NCBI GenBank assembly: GCA_016200005.1 | Contig: JACQFP010000053.1 | Coordinates: 124,001 to 188,000 of the forward strand | DNA: 64,000 nt | Origin: Verrucomicrobiota bacterium | GTDB taxonomy: Bacteria > Verrucomicrobiota > Verrucomicrobiia > Limisphaerales > PALSA-1396 | Reading direction: 5' to 3' | In this document: positions 23,901 through 32,118 of the stretch, piece after piece | Layout: each line of letters opens with the position of its first letter | How positions within the stretch are numbered: the stretch's first letter is position 1 | Made by a program: the position numbers and the translations under genes | The notes under the pieces: generated by a model | Seen by the model: only the letters and a program-made list of their open reading frames with translations | Told to the model about the DNA's origin: nothing | Databases searched by the model: none

Positions 23901-24876
23901 GTTGCTTGTAATATTTGCGCGATTTGGGTTCAACCGGCAGCAACAAACGGCCTTCGGCGTAGAGAATAAAAAGCAATCGGTACAGAAAGATGAGACAATT
24001 TTCATAAAGGCGCGGCAAGTCCGCGTCGTTGATTTTGTTTTCCGGGCGTTCGGCAAATCCATTGGCGAGAATCTCGACGATGGTGAAGATTCGCTCACGA
24101 AGGTCGGCTTCCAATTCGGCCTGCGTGGCCAAAGCGCTTTCGCGGACCTGGTCGAGGCGGCATTTGCCTTGGGCATCGCGCGTGAACGCGGCGGAACTGA
24201 ACAGTACCAGGAAAATTTTGAAGTCTTCGAGGGATTTGAGGGCGACTTCAAAGTTCAGCGCGAAATAGTGGCTGGCCTTGGAGTCGCGGCAGTAAAGTCG
24301 CCAGACCTCGCCGTTCGTCAGAATTCCCCAAACAATGGAATCCGATTCCTGTAGGTAATCCCGAATTTGCTGATGGGGGTAGCGCTGCTGATGCTTGCTG
24401 ATTTGGGAAAGCGGGTGTCCAAACTTCTTCGCTTCCAAAATGCCCACACCAGCGCGATACCGCTCGGCAACGCTTTTGTTGAGCACGCTTTCCTTGGTCT
24501 CGCCATTGGGGTACAGAATGTAGTCAGGCTCTAAATCCTGCTTAGTTTCCGGTAGTCGCAAGTTGTCCGACCAGGCGAAGCCAAGTCGCTCCAGAATCTT
24601 GTCGATGAATTCCTGACGGACTCCCATTTCGTTGTCATACTTGCGCAATGCAAAGGCGCGCTTTTCATATAGCTCTTTGCAGAACTGGAAAGTCGGTTGT
24701 GCTTCGGCGTCGTTGGGCCACCAGTCATTATTTTTGAGGCGTGCTTTGAGGTAGTGATCGGAGAAAAGCCCTTCAGTTTGCCAAAGCTTTCTGACTTCTG
24801 GCATTCCCAGAAGTTCAGGATGGTCGTGAAATTTGTTTTGCTTCGGCACGTTGGCGCTATATCCCGAGCCGGTCAC
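20959..24876 (-). CDS. Type IIG (Eco57I-type) restriction endonuclease-methyltransferase
   Basis: 1305 residues, GTG start at 24876; a later ATG (MPEVRKLW) is possible. N-terminal nuclease of PD-(D/E)xK type: LEPDYIL near 114 and GILEAKKFG near 146. Then a helical spacer (about 200-450), the N6-adenine methylase with CDPAMGSGHFLVEA (AdoMet motif I, about 515) and IGNPPYVRIQG (catalytic NPPY, about 772). The target-recognition region follows (about 850-1150). The C-terminus IDQIVYRLYGLT is family-typical. One polypeptide both cuts and modifies DNA. All catalytic motifs are intact, so it may be active, with the toxin-like genes in the same transcript. Confidence 0.88.
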   Translation of the reverse strand: MTGSGYSANVPKQNKFHDHPELLGMPEVRKLWQTEGLFSDHYLKARLKNNDWWPNDAEAQPTFQFCKELYEKRAFALRKYDNEMGVRQEFIDKILERLGFAWSDNLRLPETKQDLEPDYILYPNGETKESVLNKSVAERYRAGVGILEAKKFGHPLSQISKHQQRYPHQQIRDYLQESDSIVWGILTNGEVWRLYCRDSKASHYFALNFEVALKSLEDFKIFLVLFSSAAFTRDAQGKCRLDQVRESALATQAELEADLRERIFTIVEILANGFAERPENKINDADLPRLYENCLIFLYRLLFILYAEGRLLLPVEPKSRKYYKQLSLARLLVPLKSFTEYDSQTQTRFYRDIHALCLVINGTDKKANDEFGVPRYNGGLFDPDHCPLLKEWAVADAVLADVLRQLMFTPEKRGQKFVPFESVDYADLSVQQLGSIYEGLLEHHFVREGGKLVLKTDKAERKATGTYYTPDYVVKYIVEQTITPLLQEIEQRKMVKAARAAGKQDNSFAGEVLKLNICDPAMGSGHFLVEATTFLADQIVYHPTTRFQAEFVKGESQEETEIAYWRRRVVEACIYGVDLNPLAVELAKLSLWLTTISSDQPLNFLDHHLRRGNSLIGARLDQLGSLPQKKSKGGAQQIHFTFGPDFKQAVAETICQIHEIERQVSLDMATVKAKEKRWETEILPRLAPYKRVADLWTNIFFDGPLSEEEYLAAAKEILVVAQESAARLQEAAARYGIKELDKPYFHWELEFPEVFFNDDGSHRDSPGFDAVIGNPPYVRIQGFPRLEIDFLAENFESATGNVDLYVSFIERGLKMLKRGGLLGEIVPNKFFKTDYGEGLRRLITREGMLTQIVDFGASQVFPATTYTCLLFLTRGIQEAFDYAEARADSHSLRSPKFTRIAGKSLDQSSWTFSTDAAADLLKKIQRDSIRLLDLPAEMSRGSSSGDDDVFMNENEDIEEGICRVPVFASDFGRYSFAPAGRWKIIFPYWLDGGSYRLYSEDELKARFPKAFAHLQNARQRLEKRKQFAQWFGYSAPRNLELHDRAQIYIPLLADRGLFAHVPISLRNEFCPMASGGFTISLAESATVNSGYVLALINSKLLFWKLAQMSNLFRGGWITCTKQYLGELPIRRIEFTTPEKSRASLVAKSKQLHQRSASDGNPDSVLAFVTEQLAARPERADIVHDLLAFLAEQMITLNREKRATAKQFLTDLKDFHGVDAHALKPKTKLDKFWELDAAEAFAHFRANKFRLKDSDEERLRTRFQTAKDKVVPLESQITFTDELIDQIVYRLYGLTAEEKALVQAAK

Positions 24877-24894
24877 GCGAAATTCTACCCGGTT

Positions 24895-24982
24895 CGTTCG
24901 TGATGAAGGTCAGGTCGGAGGACATTGATGCAGAGCTTGCCTGCGGTTGCACTTTGATTCAACCCGATAACCGCGAAACTTT
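24895..24982 (+). repeat. Direct repeat, left copy, flanking the HigBA-like module
   Basis: 88 bp matching 25829-25916 at about 77 positions without gaps (offset 934). Shared core: GTCAGGTCGGAGGACATTG then GCAGAGCTTGCC. Both copies have the same short open frame (M-x-VRSEDI-x-AELA), so it could be a relic of a coding segment. Confidence 0.8.
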
Positions 24983-25050
24983 TCACTTCGCGTTCGGTAC
25001 GATGACCACGCACCACGGACTGCCAGAAGATTTCACCCGCCGGTTCGGAT

Positions 25051-25401
25051 TCATGATTTCCTGCGGATTTTGTAAGCGACTTTTGCTTCCGACAGGGTCA
25101 TGGGTGCGGATTCCTCCTTGGGTGCGATGGTGACGCGGATGGTCGCGCCGAGGATTTCCGCCACGCGGCGCAACATGGTCAAGGAGTGGCCTTCGTAAGA
25201 AGGCGATTCGAGGCGGCTGATGTTTTGCTGGGAGGTCTTGAGTTTCCGGGCGAGGTCCTTTTGGGAGAGGCCGGCCTTTTCGCGCAGCGCGGCAAGCTGC
25301 ATGGCCACGTCCCATGCCTCACCCGCTCTTTCAAACCGCTCGGCGAAGACGGGGTCTTTGAGTTGTTCTTCCAGATAAAGGTCGAAGTTGGTTTTTTTCA
25401 T
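25051..25401 (-). CDS. XRE-family antitoxin (HigA-like)
   Basis: 116 residues. A helix-turn-helix of Cro/CI type covers roughly 36-90: LREKAGLSQKDLARKL, then TSQQNISRLE, a typical recognition helix. Preceded by the leader helix common in antitoxins of RelE/HigB-type toxins. The start overlaps the toxin stop by 4 bp, with the toxin gene first, the usual HigBA order. It would neutralise the toxin and repress the pair's promoter upstream of 25751. Confidence 0.85.
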   Translation of the reverse strand: MKKTNFDLYLEEQLKDPVFAERFERAGEAWDVAMQLAALREKAGLSQKDLARKLKTSQQNISRLESPSYEGHSLTMLRRVAEILGATIRVTIAPKEESAPMTLSEAKVAYKIRRKS

Positions 25402-25751
25402 GTTTCAAATCTTTCCTGCCAGTCCCGCATCCGCGCCTGTGCCGTGTCGAGGTCGCGGGCCGGGATGGCCTGGCCTTTGTTGCGGATGCCGTGAACGGCA
25501 ATGATGCGCCGGTCTTTTACAAAGAACCACATGACGCGCGTGTTCAACTTGCCGACATGGCGCAACTCAAACAGGCCGTCCCCCAGCGCCTTGGACAGCG
25601 GTTCGCGGTGGTACTGGCGATTCCGCAGCTTCGCCAGACCTCGCAGCACCGCCGCGTGGTCGCCGGGGTCGCTTTGCTTGAGTTCATCAAGAAACTCCTG
25701 CACGGGCGAGCGTCCGCTGGCATTGACGTAGAACTCTACGGTGAACTCCAT
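25398..25751 (-). CDS. RelE/HigB-family toxin (phage Gp49-like)
   Basis: 117 residues with the Gp49/HigB pattern: SPVQEFLDELK, LRGLAKLRN, FELRHVGKLNTRVMWFF and IIAVHGIRNKGQAIPARDLDTA. Basic residues in the RVMWFFV and KGQAIP stretches fit an mRNA-cleaving ribosome-dependent toxin. With the antitoxin gene it forms a compact 700-bp module between direct repeats. Confidence 0.85.
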   Translation of the reverse strand: MEFTVEFYVNASGRSPVQEFLDELKQSDPGDHAAVLRGLAKLRNRQYHREPLSKALGDGLFELRHVGKLNTRVMWFFVKDRRIIAVHGIRNKGQAIPARDLDTAQARMRDWQERFET

Positions 25752-25828
25752 AAATGAGCAACATCAAATTTGATGTTCAGCGATTAACCACGAGGAAAGG
25801 AGGCTTCGCGCGGCGCGAGCGCTTGTCT

Positions 25829-25916
25829 CGTTCGTGATGAATGTCAGGTCGGAGGACATTGCCGCAGAGCTTGCCGCCGCTTGGATTTTGGTTCAACTCG
25901 ATAACGGCGAAACTTT
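25829..25916 (+). repeat. Direct repeat, right copy, flanking the HigBA-like module
   Basis: Right copy of the 88-bp repeat described at 24895. The following 120 bp up to the next start codon hold a related AAATTAG...CACTACC site (25958-25973) and two adjacent TGATTTA heptads (26019-26032), and no supported gene. Confidence 0.8.
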
Positions 25917-26035
25917 GTGCGATTAAACGTGGGTTGCTCCGAGGCGATCCGCCTGCGAAATTAGAGCACTACCGTGAGCCACGTACTGTGAACTCGAATG
26001 TGTGTTATGATTTAAATGTGATTTATGATTTAACC

Positions 26036-28594
26036 ATGGCCCGGTCGTTTCATGTGCCCCGGCGGTTCTTTTATCTTTTGACAGCGATACTATCGCTGGT
26101 CTGGGCGCCCCCACTCCTCCAGGCGGGACTCCTGCCCGGCAACTTCTGGCCGAACCCGACTCTCGAAACCGACACCAATAACGACGGAGTGCCGGATTTC
26201 TGGCACAAAGGCGGGGACAGCCAGGCGATCGACGTGTGGACCACTGCGCTGTCGCTCAGCCCTACACATTCCTTTCAGCTCAACGACACCAACGCCACTG
26301 CCTATGGCGAGTGGTATTCCGACCGGCTCAACATCACCGCTGGCACGAACTATCAACTACGCTACAACCTGCGCTACACCATCACCAATGTCGGACCGAT
26401 GCGCTTGAGCGTAAACTTCTATAGTGCTGCCGATGCGTCATTACCCGGAGTGAGCTATCTGTTCTCCAGCGCCCACGATTTCTGGGAGGAATTCACGCAG
26501 TCGTTCACCGCTCCGGCAGGCGCAGCGAAGCTGGAACTCCACTTCACTTCGGGCGGCGGCGCGGATGTCACCGGCCAGGCTTGGCTGGACGACATCTCCT
26601 TGGCCCCGGCGACGAACGTTAATTCGTTGGTGCCTTACCTCGAAAACTTCCCGTTCTTGCCGGATCCACTCGTCATTCGCGATTGGAAGCAAACCGCGCT
26701 TGATTATCATCAGCTTGCTTTCAACCCATCCGTCACGGGCCAATATCTGCCGCTGCTCTATGAATACACCGCGAACACCGCAGCGGGTTTCTCCGGGCCG
26801 GCCTTTGGTCTGCCGAGTTACGTCGGCAACCCGCGGGACAGCGGGGAGGCGCTCACAACGCTCGGCGGCGTGCTGGGCGGCACCCTCGCGGGCCTCAACC
26901 TGGCTTCGCTCAACGGCCAGGACCGCGTGCAACAGTGCGAGGTTTTCTATTGCGTCGTCAATGGCCACGGCCTGCTTTTGAACAACATCAACTCCCAGGG
27001 CTCTGGCTCCGCCTGGTACGACATTTTCCCGAGCACGCTGCTTTATCAAATCGGCTCGCGCTATCCGGGGCGGGCTTCGTTTCAAACAAAGATGGCTGCC
27101 ATCGCGGACAGTTGGCTCACCGCGCTGCCGGTGTTGAGCAATAACTGGGAACATGCCGGCTTCAGCTTTCAAACGATGACGCCGGTCAATAAAGCCTGGA
27201 TCGAACCGGACATGGCCATCGGCATCGCGTGGCTCGAATACATGGCTTACGTGCAATTCCACGACGCCAAGTATCTCGCCGCTGCCGACACCTGCCTGAC
27301 GCAGATGAACAGCCGCACGACTAATCCGTTTTACGAAACGCTGGGCTTTTTCGGCCCGCCACTGGCCGCCCGCATGAACGCGGAGTTGGGTCGGAGCTAT
27401 TCGACGAGCAAACATCTGAACTGGATTTTTGCTCCCGGCTCCGATGCCCGGCCCGGTTGGGGCTGCGAGAACTCACGCTGGGGAAACTATGACGCCTACG
27501 GTCTGATGGGCAGCACGACCGACTCCAGCGGCTACGCCTTTTCGATGAACTCCTATACCGCCGCCGGCATCATCGCGCCCGTGGTCCGTTATGAGCCGCA
27601 ATTTGCCCGGTTGCTGGGCCGCTGGTTGTTGCATGTCGCCGCCAACGCAAACCTTTTTTATCCGAGCACGCTTCCAACTAATATGCAGTCCAGCGCCGCG
27701 TGGGTGGAGCAAACCGGCGTGCAAAGCATCTCTTACGAAGGCGTCCGTCACCTCGGCACCACGACGCCTTACGCGACGGGCGACGCCGCCGCGCCGATTC
27801 AAGATTTGAATCCCTATGGCACGTGGGGGAGCGGATTCATGGCGGCGTTGTTCAGAACGTCGAACGTGCCGGGCATCCTCCAAATTGATTGCGTAACCTC
27901 GGAAGCCTTTCCGCCGCCCGCCTATCCAACTTATCTTTTCTACAACCCTCACGCTATCGCGCAACAAGTCACCATCAACGTCGGAGCGAACACGAATCAT
28001 TTGTTTGATGCCGTCACCGGCGCTTTCGTGGCCACCAATGTTACGGGGAATGCCAACTTCACGATTCAGCCGGACGTCGCAGTCGTTTTGGTGCAGTGCC
28101 CGGCGACGGGCGCCATCAGCCAGGCTAGTCAGAAATTGTCGGTCGCGGGCGTTGTCATCGATTACTGGAATGCCGCGCGAGACAGCGAAGGCGACGGTCT
28201 GCCCGACTGGTGGGAAAGCCGATACTACGGAAGCATCACCAACGCGTTGCCACAAGCGACCGCCGCCAATGTCTACAACAACCTCCAATGTTACTGGCTC
28301 GGGCTGGACCCAACTAATCCCAACTCCACCTTCAAAGTGCAAGCCGCTGTCCAGCCCGGCACTGGCTATCCGCAAATCACGTGGAGTTCCGTCGGCGGAA
28401 AGACCTACGCCGTGGAATACGCGAACAGCCTTGTTGCATCGGGGACGGTGTTCACCCAGGCGCTGACTGTGACCGAGACTAATGTGCCCGCGGGCGTTGA
28501 GAGCACCGAGACGTTTGTGGACAATTACGAACTCACCGCTGGACCACCCGGCTCGAAGGGACGTTACTATCGGATCAGGTGGGTTGGGCCCTGA
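26036..28594 (+). CDS. Secreted GNFW-module plus helical-domain protein (fusion paralogue of 10156 and 12966)
   Basis: 852 residues from the ATG at 26036, which gives a signal peptide (RRFFYLLTAILSLVW...). Residues about 30-195 are one GNFW module (LLPGNFWPNP, HSFQLNDTNA, YGEWYSD, AWLDDISLAP). Residues about 196-690 match the core of the 12966 protein: LPSYVGNPRD, WYDIFPSTLLYQI, GIAWLEYMA, ARMNAELGR, PGWG, GSTTDSSGYAFSMN and AYPTYLFYNP. A calcium-loop segment follows (DSEGDGLPDWWESRYYG), then the shared tail (ITWSSVGGKTYAVEYA ... YYRIRWVGP). The fusion links the binder and helical proteins in function. Catalytic residues are not identified. Confidence 0.75.
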   Translation: MARSFHVPRRFFYLLTAILSLVWAPPLLQAGLLPGNFWPNPTLETDTNNDGVPDFWHKGGDSQAIDVWTTALSLSPTHSFQLNDTNATAYGEWYSDRLNITAGTNYQLRYNLRYTITNVGPMRLSVNFYSAADASLPGVSYLFSSAHDFWEEFTQSFTAPAGAAKLELHFTSGGGADVTGQAWLDDISLAPATNVNSLVPYLENFPFLPDPLVIRDWKQTALDYHQLAFNPSVTGQYLPLLYEYTANTAAGFSGPAFGLPSYVGNPRDSGEALTTLGGVLGGTLAGLNLASLNGQDRVQQCEVFYCVVNGHGLLLNNINSQGSGSAWYDIFPSTLLYQIGSRYPGRASFQTKMAAIADSWLTALPVLSNNWEHAGFSFQTMTPVNKAWIEPDMAIGIAWLEYMAYVQFHDAKYLAAADTCLTQMNSRTTNPFYETLGFFGPPLAARMNAELGRSYSTSKHLNWIFAPGSDARPGWGCENSRWGNYDAYGLMGSTTDSSGYAFSMNSYTAAGIIAPVVRYEPQFARLLGRWLLHVAANANLFYPSTLPTNMQSSAAWVEQTGVQSISYEGVRHLGTTTPYATGDAAAPIQDLNPYGTWGSGFMAALFRTSNVPGILQIDCVTSEAFPPPAYPTYLFYNPHAIAQQVTINVGANTNHLFDAVTGAFVATNVTGNANFTIQPDVAVVLVQCPATGAISQASQKLSVAGVVIDYWNAARDSEGDGLPDWWESRYYGSITNALPQATAANVYNNLQCYWLGLDPTNPNSTFKVQAAVQPGTGYPQITWSSVGGKTYAVEYANSLVASGTVFTQALTVTETNVPAGVESTETFVDNYELTAGPPGSKGRYYRIRWVGP

Positions 28595-28638
28595 GCGCGC
28601 TTAATGTTGAGGGCGACCAGAGCGCAATCATGCGCCGT

Positions 28639-29643
28639 CTATTTCGTGCCAGTTGGTGCTGAGATCGAGCCTGAGTTCGATTCGTAAAAACGCCCCAGTT
28701 CGAGCAACAGCTTTTCGAGTTCGCGGTAGTAATCGTCCTCCGCCAACTGACTTTTCTTCTCGCGATGAATGTTGATAGCTCGTTCCAATGCATCGCGGCG
28801 TGCGCGTTGTTCCAACGTCAGCTTTTGTTCCTCTTGACTGCGGATTAAATGGAATTGCTGAGCCAGCAGGCCGTCCACCAGCGCCCCTTCTTTCGGTTTC
28901 TTGATCGCTCGCAGGCCACGAAACCAATCGGCGGGTGTCCCCAAGCCGTCGCCGCTGTCGTCGAGTAAGGCGTGTTCAGTCGCGAGGCGACCCTCGACCT
29001 TATAAAATTCACTCGCCTGACGCGACGCCATCAAAAACGCTTCCAGAAGCGAAACCTGGCCATCTTTGTCTAGGTCGGCTTGGGGATTGGCGATCGCCTC
29101 GGAAAGATATTGTCCGAAGCGCGCAAAGTTTTGTTCGTTGCCACTGCGGGTTGCCGTGATGACGACGCGGTTGGTGGCGGATAGTTTGGTAAGGAAGGGC
29201 GCGCTGGACGAAGCCGTGTTGATCACCGCCAACGGCCGTCGAAATGGCTGAAGCCAGTGCGCCAGTTCCGTGGCGGACACATCGGGGCCACGAAGATTGA
29301 ATCGGGCCTCCTTGCCATCGAATGTTCCGTGGCCAAGCAACACCAGCCACAACTCACCCGGCCCGTCCTTCGGTTCGAGTTCAAGAGTTTGCTTCAACCG
29401 ATCAAAGTCGTTAGTCTGGCCGCCGTCGTCGAGCCCCAAGGCGATCTGCCGACAGTCTGCTTGTTGACACGCTTTTTCCCAGAGACTTGCCTGCCGTACA
29501 AAATTACTCCCAAACTCCGGCTCACCCGGCGCGCCGACAACCAGGATGACAGTGGGCCGACTCATCGGTGTTTCTCCGCGCGCCGTCGGAACGGTGAGGA
29601 GAAAAATGGCCAAGACCAGAACTTGCGATACCCAACAAGCCAC
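28639..29643 (-). CDS. Caspase/legumain-fold protein with signal peptide, catalytic Cys apparently missing
   Basis: About 334 residues from a GTG at 29643, chosen to include the signal peptide VSQVLVLAIFLLTVPTARG; an ATG at 29565 would lose it, and an ATG at 29739 would overlap the upstream gene. The fold is caspase/C13-like: ILVVGAPGE at the first strand, then LVLLGHGTFDG (catalytic His position) and LAVINTASSSAPF, where a catalytic Cys is expected but Ala/Ser are found. An EF-hand-like DLDKDGQVSLLEAF follows, then a charged C-terminal helix. Last gene of the minus-strand MoxR/DUF58 cluster. Could be a pseudo-protease or a Ser variant. Confidence 0.6.
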   Translation of the reverse strand: MACWVSQVLVLAIFLLTVPTARGETPMSRPTVILVVGAPGEPEFGSNFVRQASLWEKACQQADCRQIALGLDDGGQTNDFDRLKQTLELEPKDGPGELWLVLLGHGTFDGKEARFNLRGPDVSATELAHWLQPFRRPLAVINTASSSAPFLTKLSATNRVVITATRSGNEQNFARFGQYLSEAIANPQADLDKDGQVSLLEAFLMASRQASEFYKVEGRLATEHALLDDSGDGLGTPADWFRGLRAIKKPKEGALVDGLLAQQFHLIRSQEEQKLTLEQRARRDALERAINIHREKKSQLAEDDYYRELEKLLLELGRFYESNSGSISAPTGTK

Positions 29644-29661
29644 GCGCGCACAGCTTTCGAC

Positions 29662-29689
29662 GTTGGATGTTGGATGTTGGATGTTGGAT
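29662..29689 (-). repeat. Heptanucleotide tandem repeat (GTTGGAT)x4 between two cluster genes
   Basis: Four perfect copies of GTTGGAT. The unit and its end (GTTTTC) match the right arms at 32182-32202 and 40700-40727, but no opposing left arm is present here. Confidence 0.95.
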
Positions 29690-29705
29690 GTTTTCTCTTC
29701 CCTCC

Positions 29706-32096
29706 TCACGGCATTCCTTTCCAACGACGCAGTCCCCATTCGCCGACGAAGCAGGCGAGCGCAAACGCAAACATCGCGGGCGTGTGCCAAAGCGGGAAGT
29801 TCCAGGAATCCATGACCGGTGCCTGTTTGTGCGGCAGGTTGCGGGCGAACGTGCTGAGGTTTGCTGCCGCGACGATTTCGCCTCCGGTCTTTTTCGCAAT
29901 GGACTCCAACAACGCCACGTTCGGAGTGAGCGATCGGAATTCCTCGGCGGCAAGATCGGTGCTCCAACCGGCCTCGGCGCGACCCACCTCAGCCCCGACC
30001 GAGTTCGTCACGAACGCCGTCGTCTTGTAGCCGCCGGTGGCGCGCGGAACATAAGTGATCTGGTAAAGACCGGCTTCGTTTGCCGACGGTTCGGCCTGGA
30101 GGCGGATGGAATTGGTCGTCGCACCGGATGAGGTTTCCGTCAGGAGCGGCTGGATTTCCACGCTGACACCGGCGTTGTCGAGTGGTTGAAATGTTTTGTC
30201 GCGCACGCGCACCTGCAACTGCATCGCGCCACTCGCGTCTTGCGGTTGCGGCTCGACCGTGAGGTCCACTGGATTCGGCACGTCGGTCACCAGCCAGCGC
30301 ATCAACTGTCGCCAGGACTTGTCCATGTCGTGGTGCGCCGCGGCATCATGCAAGCCCCACCGCCAGACATCGCCGATTGTGAGGGCGGCCGTTCGACCGC
30401 GACCTAACCGTTGCACCACGAGCGCTGGAAAACTCTTTCCGGCCGCATCAGACACCGTGGCGATGACGCTCGCGCCGGGCTTCACTTCACGAACTTGATT
30501 CAGGACTTGGAATGGTGTCATTGATTGCAGGCGCGCTTTCTCATCCGATTCGTTGTCGCGCAGCCGCGCCCAAGGTTGCAGCCAGCCTTCACGCGTAAGG
30601 TCCAGATGCAACGCATCCGGAGGCTTGTTTTCCTCCGCACGGTCAAGATAAACCGGCAGCATGTCGCCGATGGGCGTGCGCAGATACTTGCCTTGCTGAA
30701 AGGTGTCGATGCCGCCGAGCATAAGAAAACCGCCGCCGCGTTCGGACACGAACTTTTGCAACAACGCCGCCTGATCGGGCGTAAAGAACTCCGCCTCGAC
30801 ATCATCGAGGATCACGGCATGATAATTGTAGAGCGCGTCGGCCGTCCTCGGAAAACCGCCGCTCAGACCCGGCTCGCAACGGTCTTTGACGTCATCATTC
30901 GGGTAGAGCCTGACGAGCACGGGTTGATCGTAGCGTTCGACCTGTTCAGGCGACTGGTTGCCAAAACCGCGATAGAGCGGATTGCTGGTCTCGCCCGCGC
31001 GGCCCATGAAATTGAATTTCGGTTCGCGCTTGGCGACGCGAATCAAGCCGACCAGGTTGATCTGCTCATCCTCCTGCACAGCGCGATTGAGAAACTTGAA
31101 TTCCCAATTGGGCCGGCCCGACACATAAAGAATGCGATACGGCCCGCGCCCGCGATCAACCACCAGCACGCGACTGTTGTTCGCGAGCGTGGCCTCGCTC
31201 GATTTGTTCTGCGCGCCCGGCGTTTCAATTTCATTCTTTGCTCCCGCGCGCAGCCGGTAGAAGGACAAACCCGGCTTCTCCGGACGGAACTGAAACCGAA
31301 ACGCAAGCGTCTCGTTGTCCTTGCGCGCCCGGAGTGTTTTCTCTTCGACGTTTTTGCCAGACGCGTCGAGCAACTGGGCCACGATGGATTCGCCGCTGTA
31401 ACCCGCGGCGGACACGTCGGCTTGGACGGAAACTGGCGCGTCCTCAAAGTCCGTTTGACTGACATGGGTTTGTTGCACCGCAATGTCACGCGGCGACTCA
31501 CGGCCGCCGAGGATGACCGGGTAAATCGGCGGCAATCCAGTCAGCTCCGGCGCACCTGGAAGATCAGTGGCGTTGCCGTCAGTCAGAAGCAAGACACCCG
31601 CGAGCGGACGATTACGGTAACGTTCCGCCAGCGTGTGTAATGTCGCGCCGATGGCTGACGCGCGACCATCGAACGTCAGTTCGCCGAAGTCCTTGGTGGT
31701 TTGCAGCCGGGCATCGAAGAAATAGCGCCGCAATTCGAAATTGTCCTCCATCGTCCCCTGCCAATTCGCGCGTTGGGGATTGAGCAGCTCGCGGAGCAAC
31801 TCACCGCGACTGAGCGTCTCGCCCCGATCTTTGATCTGCAACCCCTGACTGTTGTCCGCGACGATGGCAAACAGGTTGGCGCCGGGTCGCGCCCGTTGTC
31901 CGGACCAAAGCGGTTCGAGTAAACAGAATGCGAGCGCTGCCAGTCCGAGCAGCTTCAGGCCGAGGCACACCCACCGTATCATTCCCGTGGGCGCGGCGCG
32001 GTAGCTCCAGATCAAAAGCACAAGCGCAACGCCTATCGCTCCGGCAGCGGGCCAGAGCCAGTTCCAACCTGAGAATATCAGGGTAGCGAGGAACAT
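29706..32096 (-). CDS. Membrane-anchored VWA/glutamine-amidotransferase-like protein
   Basis: 796 residues from the ATG at 32096; a longer frame starts in a heptad repeat and is ignored. The N-terminus has two hydrophobic segments (FLATLIFSGWNWLWPAAG... and GLKLLGLAALAFCLLEPLW), then a periplasmic domain with IVADNSQGLQ, a degraded DxS metal-site, and GVLLLTDGNATDLPG. Later segments resemble DUF1355/GATase-like parts of such proteins: RILYVSGRPNWEFKFLNRA, VILDDVEAEFF, and FLMLGGIDTFQQGKY. C-terminal Ig-like repeats. Typical member of the MoxR/DUF58 cluster in Verrucomicrobiota and Planctomycetota; role unknown. Confidence 0.7.
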   Translation of the reverse strand: MFLATLIFSGWNWLWPAAGAIGVALVLLIWSYRAAPTGMIRWVCLGLKLLGLAALAFCLLEPLWSGQRARPGANLFAIVADNSQGLQIKDRGETLSRGELLRELLNPQRANWQGTMEDNFELRRYFFDARLQTTKDFGELTFDGRASAIGATLHTLAERYRNRPLAGVLLLTDGNATDLPGAPELTGLPPIYPVILGGRESPRDIAVQQTHVSQTDFEDAPVSVQADVSAAGYSGESIVAQLLDASGKNVEEKTLRARKDNETLAFRFQFRPEKPGLSFYRLRAGAKNEIETPGAQNKSSEATLANNSRVLVVDRGRGPYRILYVSGRPNWEFKFLNRAVQEDEQINLVGLIRVAKREPKFNFMGRAGETSNPLYRGFGNQSPEQVERYDQPVLVRLYPNDDVKDRCEPGLSGGFPRTADALYNYHAVILDDVEAEFFTPDQAALLQKFVSERGGGFLMLGGIDTFQQGKYLRTPIGDMLPVYLDRAEENKPPDALHLDLTREGWLQPWARLRDNESDEKARLQSMTPFQVLNQVREVKPGASVIATVSDAAGKSFPALVVQRLGRGRTAALTIGDVWRWGLHDAAAHHDMDKSWRQLMRWLVTDVPNPVDLTVEPQPQDASGAMQLQVRVRDKTFQPLDNAGVSVEIQPLLTETSSGATTNSIRLQAEPSANEAGLYQITYVPRATGGYKTTAFVTNSVGAEVGRAEAGWSTDLAAEEFRSLTPNVALLESIAKKTGGEIVAAANLSTFARNLPHKQAPVMDSWNFPLWHTPAMFAFALACFVGEWGLRRWKGMP

Positions 32097-32118
32097 CACG
32101 ATTCGAAGGAGAACATGC

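Noticed and set aside
24900-25133. 77-codon open frame covering the left direct repeat as a gene
   Set aside because: Only the repeated segment is shared with the second copy, where the frame soon stops; the rest is antisense to the HigA-like gene.
29644-29967. N-terminal extension of the caspase-fold protein up to 29967
   Set aside because: It runs through the heptad repeat and the end of the upstream gene; the signal peptide begins near 29643.
30525-31640. 371-codon plus-strand open frame
   Set aside because: Lies opposite the membrane VWA/GATase-like gene with Arg/His-rich sequence and no domain; a G+C-driven shadow frame.
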